Below, piece by piece: positions 61,536 to 64,000 of a DNA stretch of 64,000 nucleotides. Source of the stretch: Pseudomonas extremorientalis (GTDB lineage Bacteria; Pseudomonadota; Gammaproteobacteria; Pseudomonadales; Pseudomonadaceae). The DNA is taken from assembly GCF_001870465.1 (NCBI RefSeq), contig NZ_MDGK01000015.1, positions 248,001 to 312,000 on the forward strand. Reading direction: 5' to 3'. Below the pieces are notes generated by a model that had not been told where the DNA came from, made no database searches, and saw nothing but the letters and a program-made list of their open reading frames with translations. Both the position numbers and the translations under genes were made by a program. Position 1 is the stretch's first letter; each line of letters opens with the position of its first letter.

Positions 61536-62537
61536 ATGAATGATTTACAGATCGACGACATCAAGACCGACGAAAATGCCGCCATGGTGTTATTGGTCGA
61601 CGACCAGGCCATGATCGGCGAAGCCGTGCGGCGTGGCCTGGCCCATGAAGAAAATATCGACTTCCACTTCTGCGCCGATCCGCACCAGGCGATTGCCCAG
61701 GCGATCCGCATCAAGCCGACCGTTATCCTGCAAGACCTGGTAATGCCCGGCCTCGATGGCCTGACCCTGGTGCGCGAATACCGCAACCACCCGGCCACGC
61801 AGAATATCCCGATCATCGTGCTTTCCACCAAGGAAGACCCGCTGATCAAGAGCGCGGCGTTTTCGGCCGGGGCCAATGATTACCTGGTGAAGTTGCCGGA
61901 TAATATCGAATTGGTGGCGCGCATTCGCTATCACTCGCGCTCCTATATGACCCTGTTGCAGCGGGATGCGGCGTACCGTGCGTTGCGGGTCAGCCAGCAA
62001 CAACTGCTGGACACCAACCTGGTGCTGCAACGGCTGATGAACTCCGATGGCCTCACCGGGCTGTCCAACCGTCGCCATTTCGACGAGTACCTGGAACTGG
62101 AATGGCGGCGTGCCATGCGTGACCAGACTCAGTTGTCGTTGTTGATGATTGATGTGGATTTCTTCAAGACTTACAACGACAGCTTCGGGCATGTCGAAGG
62201 TGACGAGGCTTTGCGCAAGGTTGCGGCGACCATCCGAGAGGCCAGCAGTCGGCCTTCGGATTTGCCGGCGCGCTATGGCGGTGAGGAGTTTGCCCTGGTG
62301 CTGCCTAACACCTCGCCGGGCGGAGCGCGGTTGGTGGCGGAAAAACTGCGCATGGCCGTTGCCGCGCTGAAAATTCCGCACATCGCGCCGACCGAGGGTT
62401 CCAGCCTGACTATCAGTATTGGTTTGTCCACGATGACGCCGCAGCAGGGCACGGATTGTCGGCAGGTGATTGTGGCGGCGGACAAGGGGTTGTATACGGC
62501 CAAGCATAATGGGCGCAATCAGGTCGGTATCGAGTGA
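61536..62537 (+). CDS. wspR: diguanylate cyclase response regulator WspR
   Basis: A 333-residue output protein. Receiver domain with Asp67 ([12 protein letters not shown]), a helical stalk (~125-170), and a GGDEF domain with active-site GGEEF (248-252) and an intact inhibitory I-site RPSD (239-242). On phosphorylation it makes cyclic-di-GMP, which stimulates cellulose and biofilm. A 51-base gap separates it from wspF, and a REP hairpin follows. Confidence 0.96.
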   Translation: MNDLQIDDIKTDENAAMVLLVDDQAMIGEAVRRGLAHEENIDFHFCADPHQAIAQAIRIKPTVILQDLVMPGLDGLTLVREYRNHPATQNIPIIVLSTKEDPLIKSAAFSAGANDYLVKLPDNIELVARIRYHSRSYMTLLQRDAAYRALRVSQQQLLDTNLVLQRLMNSDGLTGLSNRRHFDEYLELEWRRAMRDQTQLSLLMIDVDFFKTYNDSFGHVEGDEALRKVAATIREASSRPSDLPARYGGEEFALVLPNTSPGGARLVAEKLRMAVAALKIPHIAPTEGSSLTISIGLSTMTPQQGTDCRQVIVAADKGLYTAKHNGRNQVGIE

Positions 62538-62556
62538 CCTGAAGTCTTACCCCATT

Positions 62557-62590
62557 CAATGTGGGAGGGGGCAAGCCCCCTCCCACATTG
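62557..62590. repeat. collapsed REPIN hairpin after wspR
   Basis: A perfect 16-bp inverted repeat (CAATGTGGGAGGGGGC-AA-GCCCCCTCCCACATTG) with a 2-nt centre. It equals a REPIN whose inner parts have been deleted between the GGGGGC sequences common to both arms. With no T-run it is not a typical terminator but could stabilise the wsp message. Confidence 0.85.
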
Positions 62591-62712
62591 GGATCTTGAT
62601 GGGTCTTGGGTTGTGTACAAATCCTGCCTTTTCGCCCAGCGGACTGCCGTTCCCCCCCATTTGCCGTTATACTCGCCGGCTTTCAAAAGTTCGCCAACGA
62701 GTGCTGCCCGCC

Positions 62713-63808
62713 ATGGAAATCAACCCGATCCTTAACACCATCAAGGACCTGTCCGAGCGCTCCGAAACTATTCGGGGGTATCTTTGACTACGATCAAAAG
62801 CATGAGCGTCTGACCGAAGTCAATCGCGAGCTTGAAGATCCTGCTGTCTGGAACAAACCTGAATACGCCCAGGAACTGGGGCGCGAGCGCGCTGCGCTGG
62901 CGCAGATCGTCGATACCCTCGACGAGCTGAACACCGGTCTGGCCGATTGCCGTGACCTGCTGGACATGGCCGTCGAAGAAAACGACGAAGGCGCAGTGGG
63001 CGATGTCGTCGCCGAGCTGGCCCGTCTCGAGGAAAACCTCGCCAAACTCGAATTCCGCCGCATGTTCAGCCATGAAATGGACCCGAACAACGCCTACCTG
63101 GACATCCAGGCCGGTTCCGGCGGCACCGAGGCCCAGGACTGGGCCAACATCCTGTTGCGCATGTACCTGCGCTGGGCGGACAAGCGCGGTTTCGAAGCGA
63201 CCATCATGGAGCTGTCCGCCGGTGAAGTTGCCGGAATCAAGGGCGCGACCGTGCACATCAAGGGTGAGTACGCCTTTGGCTGGCTGCGTACCGAAATCGG
63301 CGTGCACCGCCTGGTGCGCAAGAGCCCGTTCGACTCCGGCAACCGTCGCCACACCTCGTTCTGCGCGGTGTTCGTCTCGCCGGAGATCGACGACAAGGTC
63401 GAGATCGAGATCAACCCGGCCGACCTGCGCATCGACACCTACCGCTCCTCCGGTGCCGGTGGCCAGCACGTAAACACCACCGACTCGGCCGTACGTATCA
63501 CCCACGTACCGACCAACACCGTGGTCAGCTGCCAGAACGAACGTTCCCAGCACGCCAACAAGGACACCGCCATGAAAATGCTGCGGGCCAAGTTGTACGA
63601 GCAGGAAATGCAGAAACGCAACGCCGCATCCCAGGCGCTGGAAGACACCAAGTCGGACATCGGCTGGGGTCACCAGATCCGCTCTTATGTGCTGGATGCG
63701 TCGCGGATCAAGGATCTGCGCACTAACATCGAACGCAGCGACTGTGACAAGGTGCTCGACGGCGATATCGACGAATACCTGGAAGCCAGCCTGAAATCCG
63801 GCCTCTAA
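62713..63808 (+). CDS. prfB: peptide chain release factor 2 with programmed +1 frameshift
   Basis: RF2 recognises UGA/UAA stop codons. The first 24 codons (from ATG at 62713) end at CTT-TGA at 62782-62787. A +1 shift at CTT T-GAC gives a continuous ~364-residue protein: GAC at 62786 continues [19 protein letters not shown] stimulator lies just before the site. The GGQ motif ([15 protein letters not shown]) is present. The frameshift autoregulates RF2 level, as in E. coli. An apparent longer frame beginning near 62606 is an artefact. lysS follows, as usual. Confidence 0.97.
62782..62788 (+). promoter_or_regulatory. prfB +1 frameshift site CTT-TGA-C
   Basis: The conserved CTTTGAC with the SD-like GGGGG at 62774-62778, in the zero frame as CTT TGA. 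Confidence 0.95.
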
Positions 63809-63814
63809 AGAACC

Positions 63815-63858
63815 TTGTAGGAGCGGGCTTGCCCGCGATCCCCAGCCGAAGGCTGGGG
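63815..63858. repeat. REP element and hairpin between prfB and lysS
   Basis: TTGTAGGAGCGGGCTTGCCC is a solo REP of another family. It is directly followed by a perfect 8-bp hairpin (CCCCAGCC-GAA-GGCTGGGG, 63840-63858), which is not followed by a T-run. Confidence 0.75.
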
Positions 63859-63889
63859 AAAACGTATCTGTGATGGAATTTCAAAAGAC

Positions 63890-64000
63890 ATGAGCGACCA
63901 ACAACTCGACCCGCAAGCCCTGCAACAGGAAGAAAACTCCCTGATCGCCCTGCGCAAGGAAAAGCTTGCTGCCGAGCGCGCCAAGGGCAATGCCTTTCCC
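63890..64000 (+). CDS. lysS: lysyl-tRNA synthetase, N-terminal part (partial)
   Basis: 37 codons from the ATG at 63890 to the window edge. The product begins [20 protein letters not shown] and continues with a Lys/Ala/Glu-rich helix, the typical start of bacterial class II LysS. prfB-lysS order is conserved in gamma-proteobacteria. Confidence 0.88.
   Translation, partial: MSDQQLDPQALQQEENSLIALRKEKLAAERAKGNAFP

Noticed and set aside
62606..62785. Alternative upstream start giving a continuous prfB frame
   Set aside because: The real RF2 start is the ATG at 62713 in another frame with the conserved CTT-TGA-C +1 shift; the upstream frame encodes no family sequence.

Overview
The window is chromosomal DNA of a Pseudomonas of the P. 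fluorescens group. The evidence is gene content and order (metG-apbC, fdxA-mutS, cinA-recA-recX, erdR-dgkA, finR/fpr, a complete wsp operon followed by prfB-lysS), high-GC codon use, an RsmZ-type RNA with a GacA-type upstream element, and many REP/REPIN repeats of the kind described in P. fluorescens SBW25. No tRNA, rRNA, CRISPR array, integrase or transposase was seen.

Layout. 1-10.4 kb: the tail of a probable argG, an EvgA/BvgA-like response regulator, a small PA3496-like protein, nth, an orphan rsxB-like ferredoxin, metG, apbC, the regulatory RNA rsmZ with its promoter and GacA element, fdxA and mutS. 10.5-11.5 kb: an AraC/GyrI-type regulator. 11.6-24.7 kb: an R-type tailocin (headless P2-like contractile tail) between mutS and cinA. 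It has a LexA-like repressor, operator repeats, holin, spike, baseplate (W, J, I), fibre and fibre chaperone, sheath, tube, a tail chaperone with a -1 frameshift site, tape measure, U, X, D, a GH19 endolysin, and an Rz spanin with an embedded Rz1 lipoprotein gene. 24.8-27 kb: cinA-type amidase, recA with an SOS box, and recX. 27-41 kb: housekeeping and metabolic genes (LOG-family protein, PA3611-like protein, tapT, erdR, dgkA, finR/fpr, trmO, a yehS-like gene, a pseudouridine-synthase-like gene, a GNAT, rimO, kup, an OYE reductase). 41-53 kb: opgD and a polyamine catabolism block (spdH, patD, ydcV-ydcU-ydcT-ydcS, a second aminoaldehyde dehydrogenase, a LysR regulator). 53-62.5 kb: a DUF533 protein and wspABCDEFR. 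The end holds prfB with its programmed frameshift and the start of lysS.

How the genes work together. RecA activated by DNA damage should trigger self-cleavage of the tailocin repressor (Ala-Gly site, Ser/Lys dyad), releasing AAATGC-N6-GCATTT operators that flank the repressor gene and cover the -35 box of the presumed late promoter. YdcSTUV would import polyamines. SpdH splits spermidine to 4-aminobutanal, and PatD-type dehydrogenases oxidise that to GABA. The Wsp proteins form a surface-sensing pathway that ends in cyclic-di-GMP synthesis by WspR. RsmZ connects the Gac system to post-transcriptional control by RsmA/RsmE.

The most useful observations are the three-operator switch with a terminated, repeat-containing leader ahead of the tailocin genes; the embedded Rz1 gene and -1 slippery site; the rsmZ locus; a REPIN that supplies the C-terminus of an acetyltransferase; a pseudouridine synthase homologue whose catalytic Asp appears displaced; and a soluble RsxB without the rest of the Rsx complex. 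No convincing wholly new system was found.
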